This document shows positions 20,119-30,053 of a stretch of DNA of 64,000 nucleotides, piece after piece. The translations under genes and the position numbers were made by a program. The notes below the pieces were generated by a model. The model had not been told where the DNA came from. It did no database searches and saw only the letters and a list, made by a program, of their open reading frames with translations. Position 1 is the stretch's first letter, and each line of letters opens with the position of its first letter. The stretch covers positions 2,480,001 through 2,544,000 of the forward strand of contig NZ_HG917868.1 in NCBI RefSeq assembly GCF_000577895.1. The letters run 5' to 3'. The DNA comes from Clostridium bornimense (lineage in GTDB: Bacteria; Bacillota; Clostridia; Clostridiales; Clostridiaceae).

Positions 20119-21273
20119 TTATTCGCACTTATAATCCTCTGCTTTATTCTCTCTCATATTAAAATAATATAATATATTCTCCACAATTCGTTTTGATGCG
20201 TTACCATCACCATAAGGATTTATTGCTCTACTCATTTTTTCATATTCATTAATATTTCGTATTAACGTATTTGCTTCACTTATAATTGCTTTTTTATTAG
20301 TACCAACTAATTTTACAGTTCCTGCTTCTACTGCTTCTGGTCTTTCAGTTACATCTCTAAGTACTAAAACAGGTTTCCCAAGATGTGGTGCCTCTTCTTG
20401 CAATCCACCTGAATCTGTCATAATCATATATGACCTATTCATTAAGTTATGTGTTTCTTTAGTGTCTAATGGTGGTAACAAATGTACTCTTTCTACATTA
20501 CCTAAATATTCCTCTACCATATCTTTTACTATAGGATTTAAATGAACTAGATATACTAATTCTACGTCTTTATTATCTTCAACTATCTCTTTCAATGCTT
20601 CACAAATATTTTTTATGCCTTCTCCCCAATTCTCTCTTCTATGAGCAGTAACCATTATTATCTTTTTATCTTCAAAATTAATTTCATTTAATCTATTATT
20701 TTCGAAAACATAATTTTCTTCTACTGTATGTTCCATAGCATCTATAACCGTATTTCCTGTTATAAATATAGTCTCTTCATCAACACCTTCTCTCAACAAA
20801 TTACTTTTTGATGCTGTAGTCGGTGAAAAATGCATATCAGCTAAGGCTCCAGTAAGTTTTCTATTCATTTCTTCTGGAAATGGAAAATACTTATCAAAGG
20901 TTCTAAGTCCCGCTTCTACATGACCAACCTTTATTTGCTTATAAAAAGCTGCTAATCCCCCGGCAAATGTTGTTGTAGTATCACCATGGACTAAAACAAT
21001 ATCTGGTTTTTCTTTGTCTAGCACATCTTCAATTCCTTCTAAGACTCTAGTAGTTATCCCTGTTAATGTTTGTTTTTCTTTCATAATATTCAAATCATAG
21101 TTTGGTGAAATTTTAAATAACTCTAAAACTTGATCTAACATTTCTCTATGTTGTGCAGTTACACATACAATAGATTCTATGACCTCACACTTCTCTAATT
21201 CTTTAACTAAGGGTGCCATTTTTACTGCTTCTGGTCTTGTTCCAAACAATGTCATAACCTTTATTTTTTCCAT
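20119..21273 (-). CDS. wecB: UDP-N-acetylglucosamine 2-epimerase
   Basis: 384 residues, interconverting UDP-GlcNAc and UDP-ManNAc for wall polymer or polysaccharide synthesis. Conserved segments include GTRPEAVKMAPLV, VHGDTTTTFAGGLAAF, VEAGLRTFDKYFPFPEEMNR and TDSGGLQEEAP. It lies 14 bp after a TagO/WecA-like gene, which suggests joint use in a teichoic-acid-like polymer; also called mnaA in Gram-positives. Confidence 0.95.
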   Translation of the reverse strand: MEKIKVMTLFGTRPEAVKMAPLVKELEKCEVIESIVCVTAQHREMLDQVLELFKISPNYDLNIMKEKQTLTGITTRVLEGIEDVLDKEKPDIVLVHGDTTTTFAGGLAAFYKQIKVGHVEAGLRTFDKYFPFPEEMNRKLTGALADMHFSPTTASKSNLLREGVDEETIFITGNTVIDAMEHTVEENYVFENNRLNEINFEDKKIIMVTAHRRENWGEGIKNICEALKEIVEDNKDVELVYLVHLNPIVKDMVEEYLGNVERVHLLPPLDTKETHNLMNRSYMIMTDSGGLQEEAPHLGKPVLVLRDVTERPEAVEAGTVKLVGTNKKAIISEANTLIRNINEYEKMSRAINPYGDGNASKRIVENILYYFNMRENKAEDYKCE

Positions 21274-21287
21274 TATTTCCTCCCAAT

Positions 21288-22313
21288 CTACTCCTTCATT
21301 CTAAAGAAGGATAATTTCCATCCAATTATAATAATTATTAATATTGTTATTGCAAATAATATATAAGCTACATTAGTCTCTAACTCCATAGCTATTACTG
21401 CAATTATTGATAATCCTCCATTTATTAAATACATTATTGATACTGCTTTTCTTTGTGACAATCCAAGATTAAGAAGTCTATGATGAAGATGCCCTTTGTC
21501 AGCTGAAAACATAGATCTTCCATTTATTTTTCTTCTTATCATTGCAAAAGCTGTATCTAAAATTGGTATTCCTATAGCTAATATTGGTACAGCTATAGTA
21601 AATACTGTTGCATATTTTAATGTTCCTACCATTGAAATACTAGCTATTAAAAAGCCTATAAGTTGAGAACCTGTATCTCCTAAAAATATAGAAGCTGGAT
21701 TAAAGTTATAAGGTAAAAATCCTAGTATTGCACCAGCTAATACTATAATTAATGCTGCTGCTTCTCCTCTACCATTACTTAACGCAATTAAAAATACAGT
21801 AAAAGAGGATATAAATCCCATCCCTGCACATAAACCGTCTAAGCCATCACTAAAATTAAAAGCATTAGTTATACCTACAACCCAAAATATAGTTATCGGT
21901 ATAGATAAGTAATTTATATCAAAATATGCAAAATTACTATTGAAAGGATTAGATACAATGGATATCTTTATATTCCCCACTATTAAAATTAGCGATGCTA
22001 CAATTTGAAACATAAACTTGCACTTTGGCGATAGTTCCTTTATATCATCAATTATTCCCCCGATTACAATTACTGTTGCTCCTATCATAATACAAATTTC
22101 TTCTTTTCCAATAGACTCTGTAAAAAAAGTCATAGTTATTATAAAACTTATGTATATACTTAATCCTCCAAGCCTAGGCATAGGCTTTTTATGTATCCTT
22201 CTTCCACCAGTTGGTTCATCTATAGCTCCAACCTTTTTTGCTAAGACTTTAACAAATGGAACAGTGATACATGAAATAAACGCAGCAATTGTAATTAAAA
22301 ATATACTCGTCAT
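21288..22313 (-). CDS. tagO: Undecaprenyl-phosphate GlcNAc-1-phosphate transferase (TagO/WecA type)
   Basis: 341 residues with about ten membrane helices, of the MraY/WecA family. Hallmarks: GGIIDDIKELSPK, NAFNFSDGLDGLCAG, GFLPYNFNPASIFLGDTGS and the cytoplasmic His loop GHLHHRLLNLGLS. It moves GlcNAc-1-P to the C55 lipid carrier. The pair with the UDP-GlcNAc epimerase supports a role in wall teichoic acid or related glycopolymers. Confidence 0.92.
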   Translation of the reverse strand: MTSIFLITIAAFISCITVPFVKVLAKKVGAIDEPTGGRRIHKKPMPRLGGLSIYISFIITMTFFTESIGKEEICIMIGATVIVIGGIIDDIKELSPKCKFMFQIVASLILIVGNIKISIVSNPFNSNFAYFDINYLSIPITIFWVVGITNAFNFSDGLDGLCAGMGFISSFTVFLIALSNGRGEAAALIIVLAGAILGFLPYNFNPASIFLGDTGSQLIGFLIASISMVGTLKYATVFTIAVPILAIGIPILDTAFAMIRRKINGRSMFSADKGHLHHRLLNLGLSQRKAVSIMYLINGGLSIIAVIAMELETNVAYILFAITILIIIIIGWKLSFFRMKE

Positions 22314-22367
22314 AATTCATTCCTCATTCTAATTAAGATTATACTATCTTAAACTTATTTATATTAC

Positions 22368-22394
22368 AAAACTCTAGGTAACCCTAGAGTTTTT
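22368..22394 (-). terminator. Terminator after upp
   Basis: AAAACTCTAGG and CCTAGAGTTTT in the gap between upp and tagO. It ends the tdk-to-upp gene run. Confidence 0.8.
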
Positions 22395-22403
22395 AGTTTA
22401 TGA

Positions 22404-23033
22404 TTATTTAGTTCCGAATAATCTATCTCCAGCATCTCCAAGCCCTGGCACAATATATCCATGTTCATTTAATTTTTCATCTAAAGAACCTAAATATATG
22501 TCAACATCTGGGTGCGCTGTTTGAACAGCCTTAACACCTTCTGGTGAAGCAATTAAGCACATTAATCTTATATACTTAGCTCCTCTTTTCTTAAGAACAT
22601 CAATGGCCCCTATAGCAGAACCTCCAGTAGCAAGCATTGGATCAACTACAATAATATCTCTTTCATTTATATCGCTTGGTAATTTACAAAAATATTCTAC
22701 AGGCTTAAGAGTAACTTCATCTCTATATAATCCTACGTGTCCTACTTTTGCAGCCGGAATTAATTTTATCATACCATCTACCATTCCAAGTCCTGCTCTT
22801 AATATAGGTACTATAGCTATTTTCTTACCAGCTAACATCTTACATTTAGTTTTGCATATAGGAGTTTCTATCTCTACAGTTTCTAATTGTACATCTCTTG
22901 TAACTTCATAAGCCATAAGAGTTGCAACTTCTTCTACTAATTCTCTAAAATCTTTAGAACCTGTATTTTTATCTCTGATTAATGCTAACTTATGTTGTAC
23001 TAATGGGTGATTGATTTCTGTTACCTTGCTCAT
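22404..23033 (-). CDS. upp: Uracil phosphoribosyltransferase
   Basis: 209 residues, salvaging uracil to UMP with PRPP. Motifs [13 protein letters not shown] and the PRPP site [15 protein letters not shown] are present, as is the C-terminal [14 protein letters not shown]. It is the last gene of a long minus-strand operon, 9 bp after rpiB. Confidence 0.98.
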   Translation of the reverse strand: MSKVTEINHPLVQHKLALIRDKNTGSKDFRELVEEVATLMAYEVTRDVQLETVEIETPICKTKCKMLAGKKIAIVPILRAGLGMVDGMIKLIPAAKVGHVGLYRDEVTLKPVEYFCKLPSDINERDIIVVDPMLATGGSAIGAIDVLKKRGAKYIRLMCLIASPEGVKAVQTAHPDVDIYLGSLDEKLNEHGYIVPGLGDAGDRLFGTK

Positions 23034-23042
23034 ATTATCCTC

Positions 23043-23492
23043 CTAGGCATTATACTTTTTTTCTATTTGTGAAATTTTATCAATTCTGTTGATATGTCTA
23101 TCTCCTTCGAATTTAGCATTTAAAAATGTATCTACTATATCTAATGCTAAACCTGGTCCCACTACTCTAGCTCCTAATGCTAATATGTTAGCATTATTAT
23201 GCTCTCTTGTAGCATGAGCTGAAAATGTATCTGAGCATAATGCTGCTCTTATTCCTGGCACCTTATTGGCTGCTATTGATATTCCTATCCCTGTTCCACA
23301 AATTAAAATTCCAAAATCATAATTTTTACTTGCTACCTCTTCTGCAACTTTTAATGCGTAATCAGGATAGTCGCAAGATTCTGTGCTATACGTTCCAAAA
23401 TCTTTAATTTCGATATTTTTACTTTCCAAGTGTTTTATTATATCATTTTTTAAATGATATCCACCATGGTCACAACCTAATGCTACCTTCAT
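23043..23492 (-). CDS. rpiB: Ribose-5-phosphate isomerase B
   Basis: 149 residues of the RpiB/LacAB family. The N-terminal ALGCDHGGYHLK and the active-site LICGTGIGISIAANKVPGIRAA with its cysteine are both visible. It interconverts ribose- and ribulose-5-phosphate. The neighbours upp and tsaC are a usual Firmicute arrangement. Confidence 0.96.
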   Translation of the reverse strand: MKVALGCDHGGYHLKNDIIKHLESKNIEIKDFGTYSTESCDYPDYALKVAEEVASKNYDFGILICGTGIGISIAANKVPGIRAALCSDTFSAHATREHNNANILALGARVVGPGLALDIVDTFLNAKFEGDRHINRIDKISQIEKKYNA

Positions 23493-23508
23493 ATTGACAC
23501 CACCTTAA

Positions 23509-24567
23509 TTAATATACTTCTATTATATCAAAAGTCGCCGCTTTTTTTAACCTATTCATTATTGCAACACCATATCCTTTTTCCTCTATACCTTCACATA
23601 AAATCATATCTACTTCTAAATCGTCAAGTTTCCTTAATGATTCAAAGATATTTTTCCCTATTTCATATAAATTTTTTCTACTTCCAAGAGAAATAACTAT
23701 AGATGTACTATATTTATTTATTGTCTCATCAGTGGCAATAATACCTATCTTCTTACCTAACTTTTCTTCTCTTTCTAAAATTGAAGATATCTCTTCTATA
23801 ACTTTATTTGCATTACCTGAAACGATTTTTACTGCCGCTTTAGGAGCATAGTGTCTATATTTCATTCCTGGTGCTTTTGGCTTAATTCCTTCATTTGTAT
23901 TATTAGACTCAATTCCTTTATCCATATAAATATTTTCATCAATATTTTTTAAGTCTTCTAACGTTATAGCTCCAGGCCTCAATATACATGGTGGATATAT
24001 TGTACAATCAATAACTGTTGACTCTAATCCAATAACAGATGACTTTCCACCAATTATGTAATCCACCCTATCTTGTAAATCCTCTATAACTCTCTCTACA
24101 TTAGTTGGACTAGGTTTACCAGACAAGTTAGCAGAAGGTGCCGCTACTGGTACTGTAGCAGCATCTATTACCTTTCTTGCAATCTCTTCAGATGGCAATC
24201 TAACACCAACTGATTCTAACCCTCCTGAAGTTACATATGGAATCTCTGGTCTTTTGGGTAATATTATTGTAATAGGACCCGGCCAATATTTATCCATTAT
24301 TTCTCTTGCCACTGCCGGTACTTCTTTAGCAACTAAATCAACATCTTCTACTTTTGAAATATGGACTATCAATGGATTATCTGAAGGACGTCCTTTTGCT
24401 ATGTAAATATTTTTAACAGCTTCTTCATCTAATGCATTTGCACCTAATCCATATACCGTTTCCGTTGGAAATGCTACAAGTTTACCGTTTCTAATAGCAT
24501 CTCCTGCCGATTTAATTAATTTCTCATCAATATTGTTTTCATCTAAAATAATAATTTTTGTATCCAT
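23509..24567 (-). CDS. tsaC: Threonylcarbamoyl-AMP synthase (Sua5/YwlC)
   Basis: About 352 residues: an N-terminal YrdC domain (FPTETVYGLGANA, KGRPSDNPLIVHI, PVAAPSANLSGKPSPT) and a C-terminal Sua5 domain after APGMKYRHYAPKA. It makes threonylcarbamoyl-AMP for the t6A37 tRNA modification. I chose the ATG at 24567, after a GAGTGGTG ribosome site; the in-frame GTG at 24579 lies within that site. Confidence 0.95.
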   Translation of the reverse strand: MDTKIIILDENNIDEKLIKSAGDAIRNGKLVAFPTETVYGLGANALDEEAVKNIYIAKGRPSDNPLIVHISKVEDVDLVAKEVPAVAREIMDKYWPGPITIILPKRPEIPYVTSGGLESVGVRLPSEEIARKVIDAATVPVAAPSANLSGKPSPTNVERVIEDLQDRVDYIIGGKSSVIGLESTVIDCTIYPPCILRPGAITLEDLKNIDENIYMDKGIESNNTNEGIKPKAPGMKYRHYAPKAAVKIVSGNANKVIEEISSILEREEKLGKKIGIIATDETINKYSTSIVISLGSRKNLYEIGKNIFESLRKLDDLEVDMILCEGIEEKGYGVAIMNRLKKAATFDIIEVY

Positions 24568-24580
24568 ATTAAACACCACT

Positions 24581-25297
24581 CTATAATAATATTACAATTA
24601 TAGAAGCTAAAATAGTTCCTATAATAAAATAAACATATGAATCTTTTCCTTTATATAGTTTAGAAGCTTCCGGTAACATTTCTAAAAATACTACATATGC
24701 CATTACACCAGATGCTAATGCTAAAGCACTTCCCATAAAACTCTTAGATATTGATGAAAAAATTACACCTATAAAAATACCTAATACTGACGGAATAAAT
24801 GTAGCTAAAGTACTTATAATAATATTCTTCTTTTTCATCTTTGCAGCCATCATAGGAGCTGTTAATGTCATTGCTTCTGGAATTTCATGAAGTCCTATCA
24901 TCATTGACATCTTAATACCTAAAGCATCGTTAGTCATAAATCCTACTCCCATAATTAAGCCTTCAGGAAAATTATGTAACATTATACCTGCAGCCATAAA
25001 TATTGCTACTTTCTTATGATTATTAGTATTCCCAGAAAAATAATAATCTAATAAAAAAAGAATAAATATAGATACTAAAGATATTGTTAATGTCCCCATA
25101 ACATTCCATTCTAAAGCTTCAGGTATTAAATCTGCAAAAACCAATATGAACATAAATCCACTACCAAAACACAATGTATTTGATAGTAATCTATTAGAAG
25201 GCTTCTTCATCATTACTCCTATTAATGTTCCAATTAACATACCTAGGAAAGATATCGTCACCGCTAATAATATTGTATATATAACTTTCTCTTCCAT
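24581..25297 (-). CDS. ZIP-family metal transporter
   Basis: 238 residues with about eight membrane helices. The metal-site motifs of ZIP transporters are present: MLHNFPEGLIMGVGF in helix 4 and GLHEIPEAMTL in helix 5. It likely imports zinc or another divalent cation; the metal cannot be told from sequence. The usual His-rich loop is short. It is in the tdk-upp gene run and ends 13 bp before the tsaC start. Confidence 0.9.
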   Translation of the reverse strand: MEEKVIYTILLAVTISFLGMLIGTLIGVMMKKPSNRLLSNTLCFGSGFMFILVFADLIPEALEWNVMGTLTISLVSIFILFLLDYYFSGNTNNHKKVAIFMAAGIMLHNFPEGLIMGVGFMTNDALGIKMSMMIGLHEIPEAMTLTAPMMAAKMKKKNIIISTLATFIPSVLGIFIGVIFSSISKSFMGSALALASGVMAYVVFLEMLPEASKLYKGKDSYVYFIIGTILASIIVILL

Positions 25298-25343
25298 AAT
25301 AATCCCCTCCAGTATTATTTATGCTGAAAGAGATTTATTATGA

Positions 25344-25925
25344 TTAATATTCCTCTCTATATCTTTTTATCTCCTCAATAGCAGAGGCTGATACTATAGA
25401 ATAAATACAATTTTTATATAAATAATCTAATAATAAATATTTTTTGTATCCACCAGTTTTAACAGTATAGAAGTAAATTTTTTCTTTATTTTTTCTTACC
25501 ATTCTATCTACTAAATTATATAAATCTTTATTTTTCTTAAATTTTACCTCACCTAATACTCTGCAACTTTTCAAAGGTATTTTTCTAGTAGTAAAAATAA
25601 TTATTTTTATATCATCATTTGATTTATATACATGAATACCACATACACTTTCTAAAAAAACTATAGCTTTTTCTCTTTTAATAAATCCACTCTTTATTAT
25701 TATATAATCATTTTTTATATCATAATCCAATCGTTGATTATTTATAGCTACTGATGCAACAATTACTATTAAAATTTCAATAATACCTAGAATTATTATT
25801 AGTATAATATTTCTTATTTGAGATAAATATAAAATTAGGGGATTCATAAAAAAAATAAAGCAAATAGTTAGCATAAATATCTTAAATGATCGATTTTGCT
25901 TTCTAATAGCTTTATTTATATCCAT
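25344..25925 (-). CDS. Small membrane protein of unknown function
   Basis: 193 residues. Two adjacent membrane helices (about 16-35 and 40-60) are followed by a basic, beta-rich cytoplasmic part (DYDIKNDYIIIKSGFIKREKAIVFLESVCGIHVY) that resembles bacterial PH-like domains, but I cannot name a family with certainty. It sits in the operon between prfA and the ZIP gene with a good GGAGAGG ribosome site, so it is very likely expressed. Confidence 0.75.
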   Translation of the reverse strand: MDINKAIRKQNRSFKIFMLTICFIFFMNPLILYLSQIRNIILIIILGIIEILIVIVASVAINNQRLDYDIKNDYIIIKSGFIKREKAIVFLESVCGIHVYKSNDDIKIIIFTTRKIPLKSCRVLGEVKFKKNKDLYNLVDRMVRKNKEKIYFYTVKTGGYKKYLLLDYLYKNCIYSIVSASAIEEIKRYREEY

Positions 25926-25951
25926 CTAACCTCTCCTCAAGTTTTTTATTT

Positions 25952-27037
25952 TTACATTTCTCCCGCGTTCCCCATAGCTTCCATTTTCTTAGCTTGATCT
26001 TCTGTTATTAAAGCATCTATAACTTCTTGAATTTCTCCATTAAGGAAACTTTCTAACTTATAAAGAGTTAATCCTATTCTATGATCTGTAACTCTACCTT
26101 GTGGATAGTTATATGTTCTTATTCTTTCACTTCTATCCCCAGTACCTACTTGGCTCTTTCTATCTTCTGCTATTGCTGCATTTCTTTTTGCTTCTTCCAT
26201 CTCAAACATTCTAGCTTTTAACACTTTCATAGCTTTTTCTTTATTTTTAAGCTGTGATTTTTCATCTTGACATGAAACTACAAGTCCAGTAGGTATATGA
26301 GTAATTCTTACCGCTGAATCTGTTGTATTAACGCATTGTCCACCATTACCTGACGCTCTAAATACATCAATTCTTAAGTCATTTGGATTTATATCAATTT
26401 CTACATCATCTACTTCTGGTAGAACTGCAACAGTAGCTGTAGATGTATGAATTCTTCCGCTTGATTCTGTATCTGGAACTCTTTGAACTCTATGAACTCC
26501 TGATTCATATTTTAACATGGAATAAGCTCCATTACCTTTTATCATAAATACTATTTCTTTAAACCCACCAATATCAGTAGCATTTATAGACATAGTCTCT
26601 ACAGTCCAACGATGTTTTTCTGCATATTTTACATACATTCTAGTTAAATTAGCGGCAAATAATGCTGCCTCTTCTCCACCTGCTCCAGCTCTTATTTCTA
26701 CATAAACATTTTTAGAATCATTAGGATCTTTAGGTAATAATAAAATTCTAAGTTCTTTCGCACTTTCTTCTTTTACTGCGTTTAATTCTTTTATTTCTTC
26801 TTCTATCATTTCTTTCATTTCAGCATCAGTATCTGAATCTTGTAACATCTCTTTATTATATTCTAAATCATCACATGCCTTTTTATATTCTTTATATTTA
26901 GTAACTATAACTTCTAATTCAGAATGTTCCTTACAAAGCTTTTGCCATTCTTTTTGATCCGCCATAACTGATGGATCTGATATTTTTACTGATAATTCAT
27001 CATATTTATTTTCAATAAAGTTAAGTCTATCTAACAT
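25952..27037 (-). CDS. prfA: Peptide chain release factor 1
   Basis: 361 residues. The stop-codon reading tripeptide PDT is at 188-190 in [16 protein letters not shown], and the catalytic GGQ is at 232-234 in [16 protein letters not shown]. It ends translation at UAA and UAG. It is placed next to prmC, which methylates the GGQ glutamine. Confidence 0.98.
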   Translation of the reverse strand: MLDRLNFIENKYDELSVKISDPSVMADQKEWQKLCKEHSELEVIVTKYKEYKKACDDLEYNKEMLQDSDTDAEMKEMIEEEIKELNAVKEESAKELRILLLPKDPNDSKNVYVEIRAGAGGEEAALFAANLTRMYVKYAEKHRWTVETMSINATDIGGFKEIVFMIKGNGAYSMLKYESGVHRVQRVPDTESSGRIHTSTATVAVLPEVDDVEIDINPNDLRIDVFRASGNGGQCVNTTDSAVRITHIPTGLVVSCQDEKSQLKNKEKAMKVLKARMFEMEEAKRNAAIAEDRKSQVGTGDRSERIRTYNYPQGRVTDHRIGLTLYKLESFLNGEIQEVIDALITEDQAKKMEAMGNAGEM

Positions 27038-27104
27038 TATTTATCAACTCCGCACTTAAAATTTCTCGATTTACAATTATATCACATAATTTTACTTTAC
27101 TCAA

Positions 27105-27938
27105 CTAAAGGTGACCTATAGCTACCCTATCATTACCTGCTAAATCCTTGACAATTCTTACATCCTTAAACCCTGAGTTTTCCATCAATTTCCTAACTTC
27201 ATTTCCTTGATCATATCCTATTTCATAGCATAAATAACCACCTTCACAAAGATGTCTGATAGCTTCTTTTGTTATTTTATCATAAAAATACAATCCATCT
27301 TCCCCACCATCTAATGCTAGATGAGGTTCATAATCTTTCACATCTTCCATCAACGTCTCTATTACATCAGTTCTAATATACGGTGGATTACTCACTATCA
27401 CATCAAATCTATTTGTTTCTATATTTTCAAATAAATTACTATGAATAAATTTTGCATTCTCTATATCCAATCTATCTATATTTTCTTTAGTTACTTCTTC
27501 TGCAATCTTCGAAATATCAGCTAAAGTTACCGTTACATTTTTTATATTTTTAGCTAATGCTATTCCTATAGCTCCACTTCCGCAACACATATCTAAAATA
27601 TTCTTTTTTTCTTTTTCTATTGCAATAACTTCTTCTACTAAAGTCTCTGTATCTACTCTAGGTATTAATACACCATTTTTCACCTTCAATACAAGGCCAA
27701 AAAACTCTGCATATCCTATTATATATTTTAATGGTTCTTTTTTACTTCTTCTCTCAATCCAATTAAAATATTGCTCTTCTTTATCACTATCTAATAATTC
27801 TTCCCCATTCAAAATTATATTAATCTTATCTGTATCTAATATAACAGATAGAAGCTCAAGGGCATCTTCTTTAAAATATTCAATTTCTGACTCTTTTAAG
27901 ATATTACTCCCCTTATTCAACGCTTCTCTAATTTTCAT
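27105..27938 (-). CDS. prmC: Release factor glutamine methyltransferase
   Basis: 277 residues of the HemK/PrmC family. The SAM-binding LDMCCGSGAIGIA is at 115-127 and the substrate motif NPPY at 184-187. It methylates the Gln of the GGQ motif in RF1 and RF2. Its start overlaps the end of the DUF1385 gene by 11 bp, which suggests translational coupling. Confidence 0.97.
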   Translation of the reverse strand: MKIREALNKGSNILKESEIEYFKEDALELLSVILDTDKINIILNGEELLDSDKEEQYFNWIERRSKKEPLKYIIGYAEFFGLVLKVKNGVLIPRVDTETLVEEVIAIEKEKKNILDMCCGSGAIGIALAKNIKNVTVTLADISKIAEEVTKENIDRLDIENAKFIHSNLFENIETNRFDVIVSNPPYIRTDVIETLMEDVKDYEPHLALDGGEDGLYFYDKITKEAIRHLCEGGYLCYEIGYDQGNEVRKLMENSGFKDVRIVKDLAGNDRVAIGHL

Positions 27939-28926
27939 TTTTTCCTCCTACTGCTTCTTTCATCTCTATTGGAAATACTTCTTCATCATGATTTTCTTTA
28001 TACATATTTTCAACATCACTAACAGTTATTATACCTTCTGCTAATTTTAATGCTATAATTGCTACTTCTAGCATTTTTTCATCTGGTTCTCTTGTAGTTA
28101 ATCTTTGAAATCGTAATCCTGGATAAGCTAATATGTTAGATAATTTGCTATCACTCTTTCCAAGCCATCTTATTATTTCATAAGTTGTCCCTGCCACTAC
28201 TGGTAATAAAACTATTCTCCAAAATAATCTTTCAAAAGCATTTCCCCATCCAGTAAATGAGAATAATAATATAGAAACCACCATTACTAAAAACATAAAG
28301 TTAGTACCACAACGTGGATGAAATCTACTTTGTTTTTTTGCATTGGCAGGAGTAAGCTCTAATCCTTTTTCATATGCAAAAATTGTTTTATGTTCTGCAC
28401 CATGATATTGAAATAATCTTTTTATATCATCTAATTTTGAAATAAGCACTATGTATGAGAAAAATATACCTATTCTTATTAGACCTTCTATAAGATTTAA
28501 CATGATAGTAGATTCTATACCAATTTTTTTAAATATATTTGCCAATGCTGTTGGAATAAACATAAATAAACCTAAAGATATAAAAACAGAAAAAATTATT
28601 GTGACTACAGAAATAATACTATTTAATTTATCTCCAAACTTATCCTCTAACCATTTTTCAAACTTACTCTCTGCTTCTACTTCTTCGAAAAAAGAAGCTG
28701 AATAATTTAGTTTTGATATTCCTTCTACCATAGAATCTATTAATCCAACTACTCCCCTTATAAATGGTTTAGACCAAAGCCCCTTTCTTTTATTTAAAGG
28801 CATTTTATTATCAAAACTAGCTTTTATTTTCCCTGATTCCAATCGTACAGCTGTGCCACATCCACTTTCTCCGCGCATATAGACACCTTCAATTACTGCT
28901 TGACCCCCAACATTCTTTTTTCCCAT
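27928..28926 (-). CDS. DUF1385 membrane protein (YqhQ-like)
   Basis: 332 residues. It begins GKKNVGGQAVIEGVYMRGE, the DUF1385 signature, has four or so membrane helices between about 100 and 245, and carries YHGAEHKTIFAYEKG and SRFHPRCGTNFMF, both conserved in the family and rich in possible metal ligands (His, Glu, Cys). The function is unknown. Linkage to prmC-prfA and tdk is common in clostridia. Confidence 0.9.
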   Translation of the reverse strand: MGKKNVGGQAVIEGVYMRGESGCGTAVRLESGKIKASFDNKMPLNKRKGLWSKPFIRGVVGLIDSMVEGISKLNYSASFFEEVEAESKFEKWLEDKFGDKLNSIISVVTIIFSVFISLGLFMFIPTALANIFKKIGIESTIMLNLIEGLIRIGIFFSYIVLISKLDDIKRLFQYHGAEHKTIFAYEKGLELTPANAKKQSRFHPRCGTNFMFLVMVVSILLFSFTGWGNAFERLFWRIVLLPVVAGTTYEIIRWLGKSDSKLSNILAYPGLRFQRLTTREPDEKMLEVAIIALKLAEGIITVSDVENMYKENHDEEVFPIEMKEAVGGKNEN

Positions 28927-28929
28927 AAG

Positions 28930-29514
28930 CTACCTCCTTTTATTAGGAACCTCATGACAATTTCTACATCTAGCCTCATAAGATTCCTTTGCACCTATTA
29001 ATACAATAGGATCATTATAATCTGCTGGCTTACCATCAATTAATCTTTGCGTTTTAGTTGCCGGATTACCACATTTCATACATATAGCAGTAATCTTATC
29101 AACAAATTCAGCTATAGCCATAAGTTGTGGCATTACATTAAAAGGTTCTCCTCTAAAATCTGTATCTAAACCAGCTACAATAACTCTCTTATTATTATCA
29201 GCCAACTGATTTACAACTTTTATAATTCCATCATCAAAAAATTGTACCTCATCTATCCCTATAACTTCTGTATCTTCATCAAGATAATTTAAAATCTCTT
29301 CACTTCTACTTATAGGTATTCCTTGAATTTTATCTCCTCTATGAGAAACTATATCTTGTTTATCATATCTATCATCAATAGTTGGCTTAAACACTTGAAC
29401 TTTTTGTTTTGCTATTTCAGCTCTTCTAATTCTTCTTATAAGTTCTTCTGATTTTCCACTATACATAGGACCACATACTACTTCAATACAACCATGATCT
29501 TTAGGTCTGTACAT
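28930..29514 (-). CDS. tdk: Thymidine kinase
   Basis: 194 residues, type II thymidine kinase. Walker A GPMYSGKS is at 15-22. Zinc cysteines occur in ICMKCG and RCRNCH. The lasso-like [22 protein letters not shown] is present. It makes dTMP from thymidine. It is the first gene of the tdk-upp run, with ACACCTCC complementing a GGAGGTGT site before the ATG. Confidence 0.97.
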   Translation of the reverse strand: MYRPKDHGCIEVVCGPMYSGKSEELIRRIRRAEIAKQKVQVFKPTIDDRYDKQDIVSHRGDKIQGIPISRSEEILNYLDEDTEVIGIDEVQFFDDGIIKVVNQLADNNKRVIVAGLDTDFRGEPFNVMPQLMAIAEFVDKITAICMKCGNPATKTQRLIDGKPADYNDPIVLIGAKESYEARCRNCHEVPNKRR

Positions 29515-29644
29515 TTTATTACACCTCCAAAAATTTAAATCTCATCTTTAGTTTACCTGGGTATATTCTATCAAATAATAATTAGTTATTAAAGTATTAT
29601 AGATATATAAAAATATTTGGCAATAAATATTTTTATTAAATATC

Positions 29645-29673
29645 TTTACATAAGGAGATTAATTTTTTATAAT
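29645..29673 (+). promoter_or_regulatory. rpmE promoter
   Basis: TTTACA (29645-29650), a 17-nt spacer and TATAAT (29668-29673). It predicts a leader of about 110 nt before rpmE. Confidence 0.7.
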
Positions 29674-29723
29674 GATAATAAATGATTTTTTGACTTTTAA
29701 ATTAAAGATTTACCTTAATTAAG

Positions 29724-29753
29724 TTTAAGTCCTTTTTGACTTTGGGACTTAAA
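29724..29753 (+). ncRNA. Stem-loop in the rpmE leader
   Basis: TTTAAGTCC (29724-29732) pairs perfectly over 9 bp with GGACTTAAA (29745-29753), 36 nt before rpmE. Ribosomal-protein L31 leaders that bind their own product are known in Firmicutes; whether this is one needs a covariance search. Confidence 0.45.
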
Positions 29754-29788
29754 TGAGTGTTCTCAATATTTTAGCGAGGTGAATAACA

Positions 29789-29995
29789 ATGAAAGAAGGA
29801 TTACATCCAAAATTCAATAATGAAGCAGTAGTAAAATGTGCATGTGGTAACACTTTCACAACTGGTTCTGTTAAAGATGAATTAAAGGTAGAAATATGCT
29901 CTAAATGTCACCCATTCTACACTGGTAAGCAAAAACTTATCGATGTAGGTGGAAGAGTAGAAAAGTTCATGAAGAAATACAACATGAACAAATAA
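29789..29995 (+). CDS. rpmE: Ribosomal protein L31, zinc-binding type
   Basis: 68 residues of the large-subunit protein L31. Two Cys pairs ([21 protein letters not shown]) make it the zinc form. GAGGTG is 8 nt before ATG. It is the only gene in its transcript, and its terminator is shared with rho. Confidence 0.97.
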   Translation: MKEGLHPKFNNEAVVKCACGNTFTTGSVKDELKVEICSKCHPFYTGKQKLIDVGGRVEKFMKKYNMNK

Positions 29996-30017
29996 TTTTA
30001 TTCATATTCTACTTATG

Positions 30018-30050
30018 TAAAAAAGGTTCACATTTTGTGAACCTTTTTTA
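30018..30050. terminator. Bidirectional terminator between rpmE and rho
   Basis: AAAAGGTTCACA and TGTGAACCTTTT with A and T runs on either side, between convergent genes. Confidence 0.88.
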
Positions 30051-30053
30051 TTT

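Noticed and set aside
22018-22332. 104-residue + strand ORF opposite tagO
   Set aside because: Shadow frame of a membrane protein; the hydrophobic pattern is the reverse image of the real gene.
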